This document shows, one piece after another, positions 18,036 through 25,823 of a stretch of 42,017 nucleotides of DNA. This DNA is from Deinococcus sp. Arct2-2 (GTDB lineage Bacteria > Deinococcota > Deinococci > Deinococcales > Deinococcaceae), in contig NZ_SSNW01000051.1 in the NCBI RefSeq assembly GCF_004801315.1, positions 1 to 42,017 on the forward strand. The letters run 5' to 3'. The translations under genes and the position numbers were made by a program. How positions within the stretch are numbered: position 1 is the stretch's first letter; the number at the start of each line of letters is the position of its first letter. The notes under the pieces were generated by a model. That model was given only the letters and a program-made list of their open reading frames with translations. It was not told the origin of the DNA and made no database searches.

Positions 18036-18262
18036 GCATGGGGAAGAAAGGGGATTGTGTTGACAACGCGGTGGTGGAGTCGTTCTTCTCGACCTTGAAA
18101 CGGGAGTTGCTGTTAGACCACGTGTTTCACACGCGCCAGGAGGGGCGCAGCCAAGTCTTCGAGTATCTGGAAGTGTTCTACAACCGCCAGCGGCGACATT
18201 CCACTTTGGGCTACAAAACCCCACTAGAATTTGAGCAGCTCAACATTCAGGCCGTGGCGTAA
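18036..18262 (+). pseudogene. C-terminal fragment of a different IS3-family transposase
   Basis: The frame begins exactly at the IS3 boundary and reads SMGKKGDCVDNAVVESFFSTLKRELL, then EYLEVFYNRQRRHSTLGYKTPLEFE. This is the last third of an IS3-type integrase, including the catalytic Glu. It is only about 60 percent like the neighbouring OrfB and lies on the opposite strand. The rest of that element is absent from the other side of copy 1, so a deletion adjacent to the IS has removed it. Confidence 0.85.
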
Positions 18263-18427
18263 CTGTAAGTACGCGAAACCGAGGCAAGCTCACCTCGCTT
18301 CAACCAATGTGATGGGGAGCGTCACTCATTGGGCTCTCGATGTCGTCATTGAACTCTAGTTTAAACAGGACACCCACAGACCCCCAAAAACACGGCGTTC
18401 TTCGGCGCTAAACTGCGGAAGGTTCAA

Positions 18428-19025
18428 ATGGGACAGCGTACCGCCCTCTACTGCCGGGTTTCCACCCATGACCAGTCGTGTGAACGACAGGAGCGAGACC
18501 TGTTGGCGTTTGCCGACCGAGCGGGCGACGAGGTCATCGCCGTGTTTAAAGAAACCGCCTCCGGCAGTCAGGATGACCGAGTGGAGCGGGCGAAAGTGTT
18601 GCAGTTGGGGCGTGAACGACAGATCAGTGTCGTTCTGGTCACTGAATTGACCCGCTGGGGTCGGTCAACGACCGACCTGTTGAGCACCTTGCAAGGTCTA
18701 GAAGCCTGCGGAGTTTCGGTGATCGCCCAAACCGGCTGACAGTTCGATCTGCGTTCCCCTCAAGGCAAGCTATTTGCGTCCCTGATGGCCGCGCTCGCAG
18801 AGTTTGAACGCGGGCGTGCTGCGAGAACGCATTCGATCCGGCGTCGCTTTAGCGCAGGAACGTGGCGTCAAATTTGCTCGCCAGCCCGGGGTTCGGATCA
18901 AAGCAGATCGCTACCAAGCAAGGGTCTTGAAGTTGCGAGCAGAAGGCTGCTTTTACCGCCAGATCGCACGCGATCTGGGTCTCAGTAAAAACACGGTGAT
19001 GGAGATTATTCACCGTCAGCGGTGA
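18428..19025 (+). pseudogene. Serine recombinase (resolvase/invertase) with a stop and a frameshift
   Basis: The first 103 codons form a resolvase catalytic domain: ALYCRVSTHDQS (nucleophile Ser in RVST), ELTRWGRSTTDLL (usual DRLxRs) and GVSVIAQTG. A TGA at 18737 interrupts it where Trp or Leu is expected before QFDLRSPQGKLFASLMAALAEFER (family TxxGKLxxxxxxAxAEFER). A net +1 shift follows near 18806, after which VLRERIRSGVALAQERG and the C-terminal HTH (FYRQIARDLGLSKNTVMEII) continue to 19025. Two lesions make it inactive. It probably belonged to a Tn3-like transposon. Confidence 0.85.
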
Positions 19026-19190
19026 AAGGGCCTCAAGGATTCCAACGACCTTGCGGAGCGAAGTCCTGAACAGGACAGCGGCGAACGTGGAATTGAGGGG
19101 TCAACGGTACGCCTCACAGCGCAGCTGAACACCGCTGTGAAGTGCAGGCACTGCAGATCACGGCTGAACGCTGAGCGGTGTGTGCGGCGC

Positions 19191-20156
19191 TCAGCGAGGC
19201 GTCCGCCTGAGAAGGATGTCTGTCGCCTCGCTGAGGTACTCGGCGAACGGCCCGTCAATCCGCGTGCTTGCCACGATGTTCGCCGGAAAGCCGAAGCGCC
19301 AGTCGAGCGCGGAGAGGTCACGTTTCATCCGCGCGCCCTGGAAGAGCGTCGTCCAGTTCATCTGCCTGATGGGGATGGCCGGCGCGGGAGCCGGGCAGAC
19401 CAGCACGCCCGTGTCCTTCAGTTGTCCGACCTGATACGCCTTGAGGACAATCTTCTCCAGGCGAGTTTCGTTGATCGTCTGCACGTCGAGGCGGTTCACG
19501 ATGAAGTCGGCCGGGTCGTTATCGAACTTGCCCTGGCAGGGCCCTTCCGGGGTGGCCTGCTGTGAGAGTACCGTGATCTGACCCTTGCCCCGGTAGAAGC
19601 CGCCCTGCAGGTCGTAGTCCAGGGGCACCACGACCTCGACATGCACAACGTAGTTCATGGCGCTGGCCTTGATGCCTGAATCGATCTGTAAGGTCAGGGC
19701 GAGGCACTTGGGCAGACGCGCCTGGATGTCGTTGATCCGCTGCGTGCCGACGCCCTTGACCGTGGCGGGCCCCAGGCTGCGCAGGATGTCCGCTCCGGTC
19801 AGGCCGTCCGGGAGATTCCCCTTCTCGCAGCTGGCCGTCAAGGCACGCAGCAGCGCGGCGATGGCGTCGTGATAGAGCCCGAGAGTCACGCCGACTTCCT
19901 TCTGGAGGCCCGTGTAGCCCAGCTCATTCAGTGTGCCGGTCACGTCGGCCGTCCGCTGCAGGGCTTTCTTGAGCTCGTCGCGCCGCCCGCTCCGGATGGC
20001 ACCCTGCAGCGCCACGTTGACTTCCTGAAGGGCCCCCCGGGCCATGGCTGGGCTGCGGATGACCACGGGCGGCAGGGTCTGCGCGGATGCGGGCAGCGTT
20101 GGGGCAGCGGTCAGTAGGGCGCAGACCAGGCCTATACGGATTCTGGATGTTGTCAT
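19191..20156 (-). CDS. Exported protein, paralogue of the 33472 product
   Basis: The 321-residue protein has a signal peptide (IGLVCALLTAAPTLPASA, cut before QTLPP). It shares with the product encoded at 33472 the blocks ARGALQE-N-AL, LGYTGLQ/LDYTGLQ, TA-CE-G--PD-L, -DIL, CLAL-L-ID-I and, near the end, DWRFGFPA and EATDILLRR. Four Cys follow the signal (TASCEKG, PKCLAL, GPCQGK, LVCPAP). Family and function unknown; the two proteins define one. Its ATG overlaps the stop of the upstream lipoprotein remnant (ATGA), so the two are translationally coupled and share the repeat-type promoter at 20349-20382. Confidence 0.85.
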   Translation of the reverse strand: MTTSRIRIGLVCALLTAAPTLPASAQTLPPVVIRSPAMARGALQEVNVALQGAIRSGRRDELKKALQRTADVTGTLNELGYTGLQKEVGVTLGLYHDAIAALLRALTASCEKGNLPDGLTGADILRSLGPATVKGVGTQRINDIQARLPKCLALTLQIDSGIKASAMNYVVHVEVVVPLDYDLQGGFYRGKGQITVLSQQATPEGPCQGKFDNDPADFIVNRLDVQTINETRLEKIVLKAYQVGQLKDTGVLVCPAPAPAIPIRQMNWTTLFQGARMKRDLSALDWRFGFPANIVASTRIDGPFAEYLSEATDILLRRTPR

Positions 20157-20314
20157 GGTCGGTCTCCAGAGGTGGGATCGAGACTGCCGGCCGGACCGCG
20201 CACGATCACGGCGGTGGGGGTCAGTTCAATGGATTTGACGGTGGGTGGGGGCGCTGCGCCGCCGCCGCAGGGGGACAGACTGGCGGCAGGGGTCAGGATC
20301 TGATGGGTCTTCAT
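20153..20314 (-). CDS. 53-residue deletion derivative of the delta-60 lipoprotein
   Basis: The ORF begins MKTHQILTPAASLSPCGGG, a short lipoprotein-like leader with one Cys, then KSIELTPTAVIV, and ends VRGPAGSLDPTS. The large lipoprotein at 36565 has KTTELTPASVSV near its N-terminus and VRGPAGSLDTTF about 200 residues later, at the first delta-60 repeat. This ORF therefore looks like the same gene with the Ig-like part removed and the repeats lost. The SD sequence AGGAGGG precedes ATG 20314 and the stop overlaps the next ATG. It may now act mainly as a leader that couples translation of the 19191-20156 gene. Confidence 0.7.
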   Translation of the reverse strand: MKTHQILTPAASLSPCGGGAAPPPTVKSIELTPTAVIVRGPAGSLDPTSGDRP

Positions 20315-20348
20315 GGGTACTTCCCTCCTAGCCGGGTGGGCTGCTGTC

Positions 20349-20382
20349 ACCATAGGCGGCGGCGAGTGATTCGCCGGTGATT
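20349..20382 (-). promoter_or_regulatory. Repeat-type promoter P1 (for 20314 and 20156)
   Basis: Minus strand: AATCA-ccggcg-AATCA, 12 bp, then TATGGT. The -10 ends 34 bp before ATG 20314, leaving a leader of about 28 nt with an SD sequence. It is paired with P2 108 bp away, which points the other way. Confidence 0.8.
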
Positions 20383-20489
20383 GGACGGCCCCGCATCATC
20401 GGCGACGTTCCAGACGTCGTTTCCGGCCGCACATGGGCGAATCGGCCACCCGGAACCGGTCCATTGACCTGCCGGCGCGCTTCTGGGCC

Positions 20490-20523
20490 AATCAGGGCGC
20501 AATCAGGCCCCACTTCTTAAGGT
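20490..20523 (+). promoter_or_regulatory. Repeat-type promoter P2 (for the truncated oxidase)
   Basis: Plus strand: AATCA-gggcgc-AATCA, 12 bp, then TAAGGT. Only seven bases separate the -10 from ATG 20531, so the mRNA should be leaderless. Confidence 0.8.
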
Positions 20524-20530
20524 TGCGGTC

Positions 20531-21061
20531 ATGAACACACCCCTCCTGCTTCTCCTGCTGTTCGGCGCGGCCACCCTGCCGTCCGCACGAGGCGTCGGCA
20601 GCGCACCTGCCCGAACCGACCTCATCCAGCACTTCACGCAGCGCCCGACCGGCACTGTTCCGGTTTCGCAGTACACCGGTCAGGTTCGCGAGTTCACGCT
20701 GGAAGTGCGGCGCGTCACGACCGAGCTCTCTCCCGGTGTACCGGTCGAGCAGTGGGCCTTTGGCTTCCCAGGTCAGTCGGCCAGTGTGCCGAGCCTGGAA
20801 CTGCGCGTGCGGCAGGGCGATCTGATGCGGATCACGCTGGTCAACACCCAGGACCAGCCCCACACCCTGCACCTGCACGGCGTCACGTCACTGGCACAGG
20901 AGATGGACGGTGTGCCGCACACCAGCGGGGTGGTTCTGCCAGGGAAGTCGTTCACGCAGGAGTTCGTGGCGACCAAGACCGGCACGTACGCCTACCACTG
21001 CCATCAGCAGACGAACGTGCACCTCGACATGGTCCTGTACGGCGCGCTGATCGAGGACTAA
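20531..21061 (+). pseudogene. Truncated multicopper oxidase (first cupredoxin domain only)
   Basis: The 176-residue product has a signal peptide (LLLLLLFGAATLPSARG) and the first domain of the complete oxidase at 31875. Shared blocks include REFTLEV, GVPVEQWAFGFPGQ, HTLHLHGVTSLAQEMDGVPH and HAYHCHQQTNVHLDM (type-1 copper residues His-Cys-His-x-His-x-Met kept). The paralogue continues IVEDPDEQLAW; here the gene stops after LIED, followed directly by TATGGATTCCGATT and an IS630-type remnant. The second and third domains are gone. A secreted single cupredoxin domain could still fold and bind copper, so a residual role is conceivable. Confidence 0.85.
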
Positions 21062-21091
21062 TATGGATTCCGATTAATTCTGACACAAGGG

Positions 21092-21560
21092 TCACCAGTG
21101 GAACAGGGTGTGTTGGGTAATGAGGTCAGGTTGTGTTTCCAACCAGTTGCAGTGCTCACCGACCACCGCTTCCAAGGCGTCAAGATTCTCCGGACAGGTA
21201 TTGGCGATGGTGGCATCCGTAAGGTGTCAGACACGTTCTACGGGTTGCCGTTCTGGAGCATAGGGAGGTAAACGCACGATCTCGATCTCCTGTGGATGTC
21301 CCTGCGGTGTAGGGACATGAAAGCCACCATTGTCTTCCACGATCAAGACGTGATGATCTTGCCCGGCTCCGACACTTTGAGCCACGGCGGTCATGACGAG
21401 CCCATAGGCCTGTTGATTGAGCGTCGGGACAATCCAGAAGCGACGTTTACTGGTCTCTGGGTTGACAAAGGCGTACACGTACAGCCATTCGTAGCGGGGG
21501 TAAACCGGGCAAACGAACGGCCGCCCCGTCGGTGCCCATGCTGTCCGGAGGATGGGTTTG
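21092..21560 (-). pseudogene. Degraded IS630-family transposase
   Basis: On the minus strand, GLKPILRTAWAPTGRPF and EWLYVYAFVNPETSKRRFW (first part of the DDE_3 domain) lead into LIVEDNGGFHVPTPQG and VRLPPYAPERQPVER (usual LxLDNxxxH and LPPYSPELNPIE). The frame breaks at 21227 after PVERV. Another frame then gives HLTDATIANTCPENLDALEA, ending at 21092. An in-frame stop precedes GLKP. It is inactive. Flanking words ATGGATTCCGATT (about 21063) and AATCGGATCTCC (about 21738) are inverted relatives and may be its ends, which would make the insertion the cause of the oxidase truncation. Confidence 0.75.
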
Positions 21561-21850
21561 AGACCTCAGCGGGGCAGAGACACGATTTCGGAACTTCACT
21601 CCGCTAAGCAGTCCTCATACTCGTCCCACTTGAAGGTACTGGTCTGACCAGGGGAAGAACATCGTGTTTATCGGCCTCTGCACGTGTCCCAACTGAACCT
21701 TTCTTCAAGTGGGACATTGAACTGGGCTGTTGGTTCAATCGGATCTCCGTTCTATAGCTTTTGCAATAGACGTGTGGGGCAGCAAATTTTCTTTAGCGGA
21801 GTAAAATTTCAGGACCGTGTTTCTGCCCCGCTCGGGAGGGCAGGGGAGGG

Positions 21851-22363
21851 TCAATGGGTCTTCTTCCAGTCGGCGGCGAAGGTGTCCATCAGGTCCAGAA
21901 GGCGGGCGCGCAGCCGAAACGCCAGGTTTTCTGTGTCAAAGGCAATGTCTTGTCCCCCCGCGTCCCAGAGCGTGACGTACTCAAAGCCGCCGTCGTAGTC
22001 GAAGGTCTCATCTTTTAGGTTGCCCACGGCCTTCGTCTCCAGTTTGGGGGTCACCAGGCTAAGCGTCGCTCCATACACCAGCAGCTTATCCTGGCCCGTG
22101 TTGGCCACCTCAACGCGGTAGGACAGCCATGCAGGGCACTCTGTGTAGGAGGTGGTGCTCAATTTCTGAGTGGTGGCGGTCTTGTTCAGCAACTCCTGGG
22201 CCGCCTGGGTCAGCTTTTTGTCTGGCTGCCCACGCACGAGCACCTCCGCGCGGCCCACACACACCTGCTCCGGCCCAAAGGGTTCGAGGTTGGCAGGCAG
22301 CCGGGAAGCGGACGCGCTGGCCAGGGTAGCGAGTGCAAGGGTCAAAGGTCGGAAATTTTTCAT
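21851..22363 (-). CDS. Small exported protein, distant paralogue of the 34700 product
   Basis: The 170-residue protein has a signal peptide (FRPLTLALATLASASASRLPA). Its mature part contains EQVCVGRAEVLVRGQPDKKLTQAAQELLNK, a Cys pair (CVG and TECPAW), a beta-rich middle and the tail LRARLLDLMDTFAADW. The product at 34700 has the same order (TLCLNPTTSVFVSGVPG, a Cys at APGCSKS, tail LLEDARFMFAQFVEDW), so both belong to one unnamed family. Of two adjacent ATGs I chose 22363, which gives 6-nt spacing to GGAG. It lies 53 bp downstream of the 23196 gene and is probably in its operon. Confidence 0.75.
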   Translation of the reverse strand: MKNFRPLTLALATLASASASRLPANLEPFGPEQVCVGRAEVLVRGQPDKKLTQAAQELLNKTATTQKLSTTSYTECPAWLSYRVEVANTGQDKLLVYGATLSLVTPKLETKAVGNLKDETFDYDGGFEYVTLWDAGGQDIAFDTENLAFRLRARLLDLMDTFAADWKKTH

Positions 22364-22416
22364 CATAGTCTCCACGGAATCAAAGGTCTTGTGTGCGAGC
22401 GGCAGTCCAGGCGAGA

Positions 22417-23196
22417 TCACCGAAACTGCCAGTAAACGTATGCGCGGCCCGGGGCACCGCCGCTTGTGCCCTTACAAAAGGTGCCCGAAGGGGTGAATTT
22501 GACGGTCGCTTCATTCGCGTAGTTTCCGTCGGAGGCGGACACCTGAAGCGGCTCGCGCTTACCGCCCGCGCCGATGAACGTGGCCTTGACCTGATAGGTT
22601 CCGATAGGCACGTCGAGCACCATGCCCCGGGCTGGAGCAGTCTTCGTCAGGGCCTTGCCCGCGCTGCCGTCGATCAGGGGGCCGACGGGCGTGAGTTGAA
22701 GCTCGATCTCGTCCTGGGCGGTGGCCCAGCGCTCCTGCCCGAAACCAGCCATCAGGGGCATGCTGCCGCCGAAATACCCCAAGTCGCTGTAGTCGCCGTT
22801 GCCAGGGATGCGGCCCGAGAGCTGCCAGCGGAAGTTGCGTACGAGACCGTCGCGGGGGTTGAAGGGGTTGTAGTCCGACGCCTTGGGGTGGGCGAGGCGC
22901 GAGCAAAAGGTCTTGCCCTGGTACGGCACCTGCACCCAAGCGAGGGCTTGATACCCGACGGGGGGAAGGCCCGTCACCTCGTAGCGGCCGTGCTCGTCAG
23001 TCAGCATCTCAGCGACTCCGGTGGTCACGACGGGTTTGATCCAGACCTGCACGCCCTCCAGCGGCTGACCACGCGAGTCAAGCACCTGTCCCTGCACGCT
23101 GCCGGGCACCGGCTTGCCAGGGGCGGCCAGAACGGAGCTTGTCGCCATCAGGGCGAGGACCATGCGGGCCATCTTGTTGATCCTTATTCCTTGCAT
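22417..23196 (-). CDS. Exported protein with carboxypeptidase-regulatory-like domain
   Basis: The 259-residue protein has a signal peptide (MARMVLALMATSSVLAAPGK). A prealbumin-like beta-sandwich follows (residues about 32-95: GSVQGQVLDSRGQPLEGVQVWIKP then TDEHGRYEVTGLPPVGYQALA), the CarboxypepD_reg/DUF4480 pattern found in many surface proteins. The rest is beta-rich with Cys at KTFCSR and GTFCKG. It probably adheres to or decorates the envelope; no catalytic residues are visible. ATG 23196 has AGGAGA at 7 nt. It is the first gene of a two-gene operon driven by the repeat-type promoter at 23256-23289, with a leader of about 50 nt. Confidence 0.85.
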   Translation of the reverse strand: MQGIRINKMARMVLALMATSSVLAAPGKPVPGSVQGQVLDSRGQPLEGVQVWIKPVVTTGVAEMLTDEHGRYEVTGLPPVGYQALAWVQVPYQGKTFCSRLAHPKASDYNPFNPRDGLVRNFRWQLSGRIPGNGDYSDLGYFGGSMPLMAGFGQERWATAQDEIELQLTPVGPLIDGSAGKALTKTAPARGMVLDVPIGTYQVKATFIGAGGKREPLQVSASDGNYANEATVKFTPSGTFCKGTSGGAPGRAYVYWQFR

Positions 23197-23255
23197 CTGT
23201 TTCTCCTCATCTCTGTTGGTTGCCCCATGAATCTGTCTCCTGGGGACGTGCAGTG

Positions 23256-23289
23256 AGCGTAGGACTCACCCTCTGATTGCCGCGTGATT
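23256..23289 (-). promoter_or_regulatory. Repeat-type promoter P3 (for 23196 and 22363)
   Basis: Minus strand: AATCA-cgcggc-AATCA, 12 bp, then TACGCT. The -10 and the bases after it (TACGCTCAC) resemble the oxidase promoter at 33216 (TACGCTGAC). Confidence 0.8.
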
Positions 23290-23374
23290 GAGCGCAGAGA
23301 TTCCCGGCCCCCTGAAGGGAGCGCACGGCCTGGTCAGCTGGGTGCATTTCGCCCCAAGCGTGGAGAACTGGCCG

Positions 23375-23408
23375 AATCACGCGGCAATCAGACCAGACGT
23401 TTTGAGGG
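23375..23408 (+). promoter_or_regulatory. Repeat-type promoter P4, decayed -10
   Basis: Plus strand: AATCA-cgcggc-AATCA, 12 bp, then TGAGGG, which has lost both key positions of the -10 box. The repeats and N6 are identical to those of P3. No intact gene follows, so the -10 appears to have decayed together with its target. Confidence 0.6.
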
Positions 23409-23831
23409 CGAGCGCCGAGAGGCAAGGCGTTTGGAGTACAGGTTCGTGCAGGGCACCCTGCATGAAGGACGGTGCCGCTCAAGTGGCCTCCCTGAACGGC
23501 CAGGGCCGCCCCCCCACCTGTCTCCAGAGCCAGCTGTAGTCAATCGAATTGTTGTCGCTCTGGACGCCGTTTTCTCTCAAGATGTCCAGCACTGGCTCAG
23601 GCCCATCCATTCTCTGGTAACGGCCCTCAAGCAGCACGCCCGTGGCGCCAACAGGCCGGACTGTCATCCTCGTGACTGACGCTTAGCTTCAGCAGGCGCA
23701 ATGAACTCAGATGTCCCTCTTGCCCTTTGCGAGTAGATCTCTCGCCTTCAGTCCGCTAACCCACAGGCCCCCACCAGAGGGAGGGTCAGCTGACTGACGA
23801 ATGGTCGGCCGCCAACCTGCTGCACATCCCC
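23409..23831. other. Probable site of a lost plus-strand gene
   Basis: Downstream of P4 the only plus-strand start nearby (ATG 23462, MKDGAAQVASLNGQG) gives 25 codons and ends beyond a C7 run at 23508-23514. A minus-strand frame (23479-23667, VLLEGRYQRMDGPEPVLDIL) looks somewhat protein-like but has no start signals. Divergent promoter pairs elsewhere each serve a gene on both sides, so a gene has probably decayed here. Confidence 0.35.
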
Positions 23832-23865
23832 CGTCATGCTGCAATCATCCCCCCCCAACTAGGCT
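23832..23865 (+). promoter_or_regulatory. Repeat-type promoter P5 (for 23872 and 24171)
   Basis: Plus strand: CGTCA-tgctgc-AATCA, 12 bp (including a C8 run), then TAGGCT. The first repeat is degenerate; spacing and -10 fit exactly. Six bases separate the -10 from ATG 23872, so the transcript should be leaderless. This is the only instance not in a divergent pair. Confidence 0.55.
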
Positions 23866-23871
23866 GAGGCC

Positions 23872-24174
23872 ATGACACAGAATTTCTCAGGCAATGACCT
23901 CCAGGAACCGCTTGAACCCGGGTTCGTGACCCCGAGCACGGAAGCATACGGGGAGCTCTGCCGGCGTGCCCGTGCGCTGGGCGACGACGCTGCCTTCCTG
24001 GCCCTGCTGCGCCGCCCGGGTCTAGAGCCCAACGCTGCCCTGCGGCTGGCGCTCGACGCCGTGCCCGCACTGGAACTCCTGCCTCTGCCCGTGCTTGCCG
24101 AGGAAATCAGAGTCGTGCTCGGGCGGGCACGCCCCTGGAGCCGCACGCCAGCCACGCGCGTGTGGCTGGCATGA
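23872..24174 (+). CDS. Small cytoplasmic protein of unknown function
   Basis: The 100-residue protein lacks a signal peptide. It is acidic near the N-terminus (NDLQEPLEPGF) and helical afterwards (AYGELCRRARALGDDAAFLALLRR, ALRLALDAVPALELLPLPVLAEEIRVVL). The pattern resembles small, uncharacterised helical proteins; I recognise no domain. Its stop overlaps the ATG of the beta-propeller gene (ATGA at 24171), showing translational coupling. It may assist or regulate that exported partner from inside the cell. The leaderless start is argued from promoter geometry; no SD sequence is available. Confidence 0.7.
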   Translation: MTQNFSGNDLQEPLEPGFVTPSTEAYGELCRRARALGDDAAFLALLRRPGLEPNAALRLALDAVPALELLPLPVLAEEIRVVLGRARPWSRTPATRVWLA

Positions 24175-25394
24175 CGCGCCGCCTTTCCAGCCTGGCCCTC
24201 GCCGTGCTGGCGGCTGCCCCCAACACGGCTGCCTCTCCCGAGGTGGCCGGTCAATTCGCGTACTTCAGGGGCGGAACACTCTGGATCGCCAGCCGCCCCG
24301 GTCAGCCTGCCCAGCAGGTGGCAAATTCACGCGGCGCGGTGCTGCAGGCCCTCTCTCCAGTAGACGGCACGCTCGCCTTTATGACTGGCCCTGGAGGAAC
24401 CGACATCCACGCCCAGAGGGTTCCGCCTCTGCGCCCGTGGTTGAGCAGGGCGCCTTACGCGAAAAGCGTGCTTGTGAGTTCGGTGGTGCCCGGGCCCACC
24501 TTTACCACCGTGCGTGCCCGTTGGCTGCGGTGGGAAGGCGACGGCCACGCCCTAATTGCAGGCAGTGACGGTGGGAACGCGGGCTGGAACCTGGTCAAGC
24601 ACAAGACGTTTCTGCCCAATCCATCCGCCCTGTACCAAAGCACCTCACGGAGCGGGCAGGTAATCACCATGCTCGGCTCGGTTCAGTCCCCGGCTGACGT
24701 GGGCGTGATGCTCTACGGCCCCGGTGCCCGTCCCGGCACCGAAGTCTTTACCCGCCGCCTGCCCCGAAACCTGATGGCGGCGCTGAGAGACGCGCCGCAG
24801 CCTGCCATCCGTGAGTTCCTGGGGGATCTCGATCCCCGCGCTCAGGCGGACGACGTGAGTTGGACTGTCACGTCCCCACAGGTCACGCGCGACGGTCAGC
24901 GGGTGTATTTCGCCTCCAATGCCGGGTACGGCGTGGGCAGCGCCGGTACCACGACCTCGGCCGTCTTTGAGGCAGACGTGAGAGAGGTAAAGCTCAGGGC
25001 CTTGGGCTGGCTGGGGACCTTTGTGGGCAGTGTACTGGAGGTCACGCCCTCTCCTGATGGCAAGAAACTGCTGATTCTGGTGGCACGCCACGACAGCAAT
25101 GCCCAGATCAATACCTTTGCGTACGTGGCCGATCTAGGGCACAAGAACGTGCGCGAGCTGATTGTCGCCCAAGCTCCACAGGGTACCCTCACTGTACTGA
25201 ACAGTTCCTGCTGGTTGGCCGACTCGCGAACCGTCGCGCTGAGCGTGGCCTATCCCTACCCGGAGGATCTCAACCCGAAAAGTGGCTTTGAGCCTGCGGC
25301 AAGCGGCCACACCCTGTTCGTCAAGGACGCTGAAAACGGGAAAACGCTGCACCGCGTTCCTGCGGCCACGGGCGTGACCTGCGGCCCTAAATGA
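24171..25394 (+). CDS. Exported TolB-like beta-propeller protein
   Basis: The 407-residue product begins with a signal peptide (RRLSSLALAVLAAAPNTAASP). Propeller blades of the TolB/PD40 kind follow: GQFAYFRGGTLWIASRPGQ, LSPVDGTLAFMTG, TSPQVTRDGQRVYFASNAGYG, VTPSPDGKKLLILVARHD (typical xSPDGxxIxF strands) and GHTLFVKDAENGK. Two Cys near the C-terminus (NSSCWLAD, VTCGPK) could form a disulphide. Such propellers act as periplasmic or surface binding scaffolds. I chose ATG 24171 because it overlaps the preceding stop and starts the signal peptide; the GTG at 24162 is an alternative. Confidence 0.83.
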   Translation: MTRRLSSLALAVLAAAPNTAASPEVAGQFAYFRGGTLWIASRPGQPAQQVANSRGAVLQALSPVDGTLAFMTGPGGTDIHAQRVPPLRPWLSRAPYAKSVLVSSVVPGPTFTTVRARWLRWEGDGHALIAGSDGGNAGWNLVKHKTFLPNPSALYQSTSRSGQVITMLGSVQSPADVGVMLYGPGARPGTEVFTRRLPRNLMAALRDAPQPAIREFLGDLDPRAQADDVSWTVTSPQVTRDGQRVYFASNAGYGVGSAGTTTSAVFEADVREVKLRALGWLGTFVGSVLEVTPSPDGKKLLILVARHDSNAQINTFAYVADLGHKNVRELIVAQAPQGTLTVLNSSCWLADSRTVALSVAYPYPEDLNPKSGFEPAASGHTLFVKDAENGKTLHRVPAATGVTCGPK

Positions 25395-25823
25395 TGCGGC
25401 CACTCCTGTCCAGGGCCGTTTCCTGATCCTCTGCGGAGCCGAAGAACCGAAGCCTCGTTCGTCCCCCACTGTGGCGCGGCATGCCTGAGCACACGCGGCG
25501 GCGGCTGTACCCCGGCAGAGATCTCCCGTTAAGGAGGTCGAAGTCCATCTGAAGATGAACCGAGCGAGGCGAGGAGGGAAGGAAGGACGCTGCACTGAAG
25601 ACGGACTCGCAGAGCCGCTTGTGGCGCGGTTCCGGAACACCCCGGAGACCGCCCGATATGAAGTACAACGCCCTTAAATCATGGGTCAAAAGGAGGGTTT
25701 CTTGTGGGCCGAGCGGAGCAAGTAAAGGTCGTGAGCAGGACGTAGACTGGAGCGATCAGAAGTCTTTGTTCTGGTCGCGTCATTCGGAGAACTGCTCTAA
25801 AATAAGTCTATGCGTGGGGGCCT
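25395..25823. other. Long upstream region of the SARP-like gene
   Basis: No gene is evident in these 429 bp. The last 132 bp include a segment (about 25692-25796) repeated in diverged form at 36009-36114, and a TAAAAT word at 25798-25803 that could be the -10 of the regulator gene. The AATCA direct repeats are not present, so I see no sign that the regulator uses its own presumed sites. Confidence 0.45.
25692..25796. repeat. About 105-bp dispersed repeat, copy upstream of the SARP-like gene
   Basis: This segment aligns without gaps over most of its length with 36009-36114. Shared words include CAGAAG-CTTTGT-CTGGTCGCGTC, ACTGCTCT, GCAGACTGG/GTAGACTGG and AAGGTCG; I judge roughly three-quarters of positions equal. 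In one minus-strand frame both copies stay open for 35 codons with similar residues (DATRTKTS and DATSTKPS). There is no strong third-position bias, so a non-coding element or IS-related repeat is as likely as a small gene. Confidence 0.55.
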
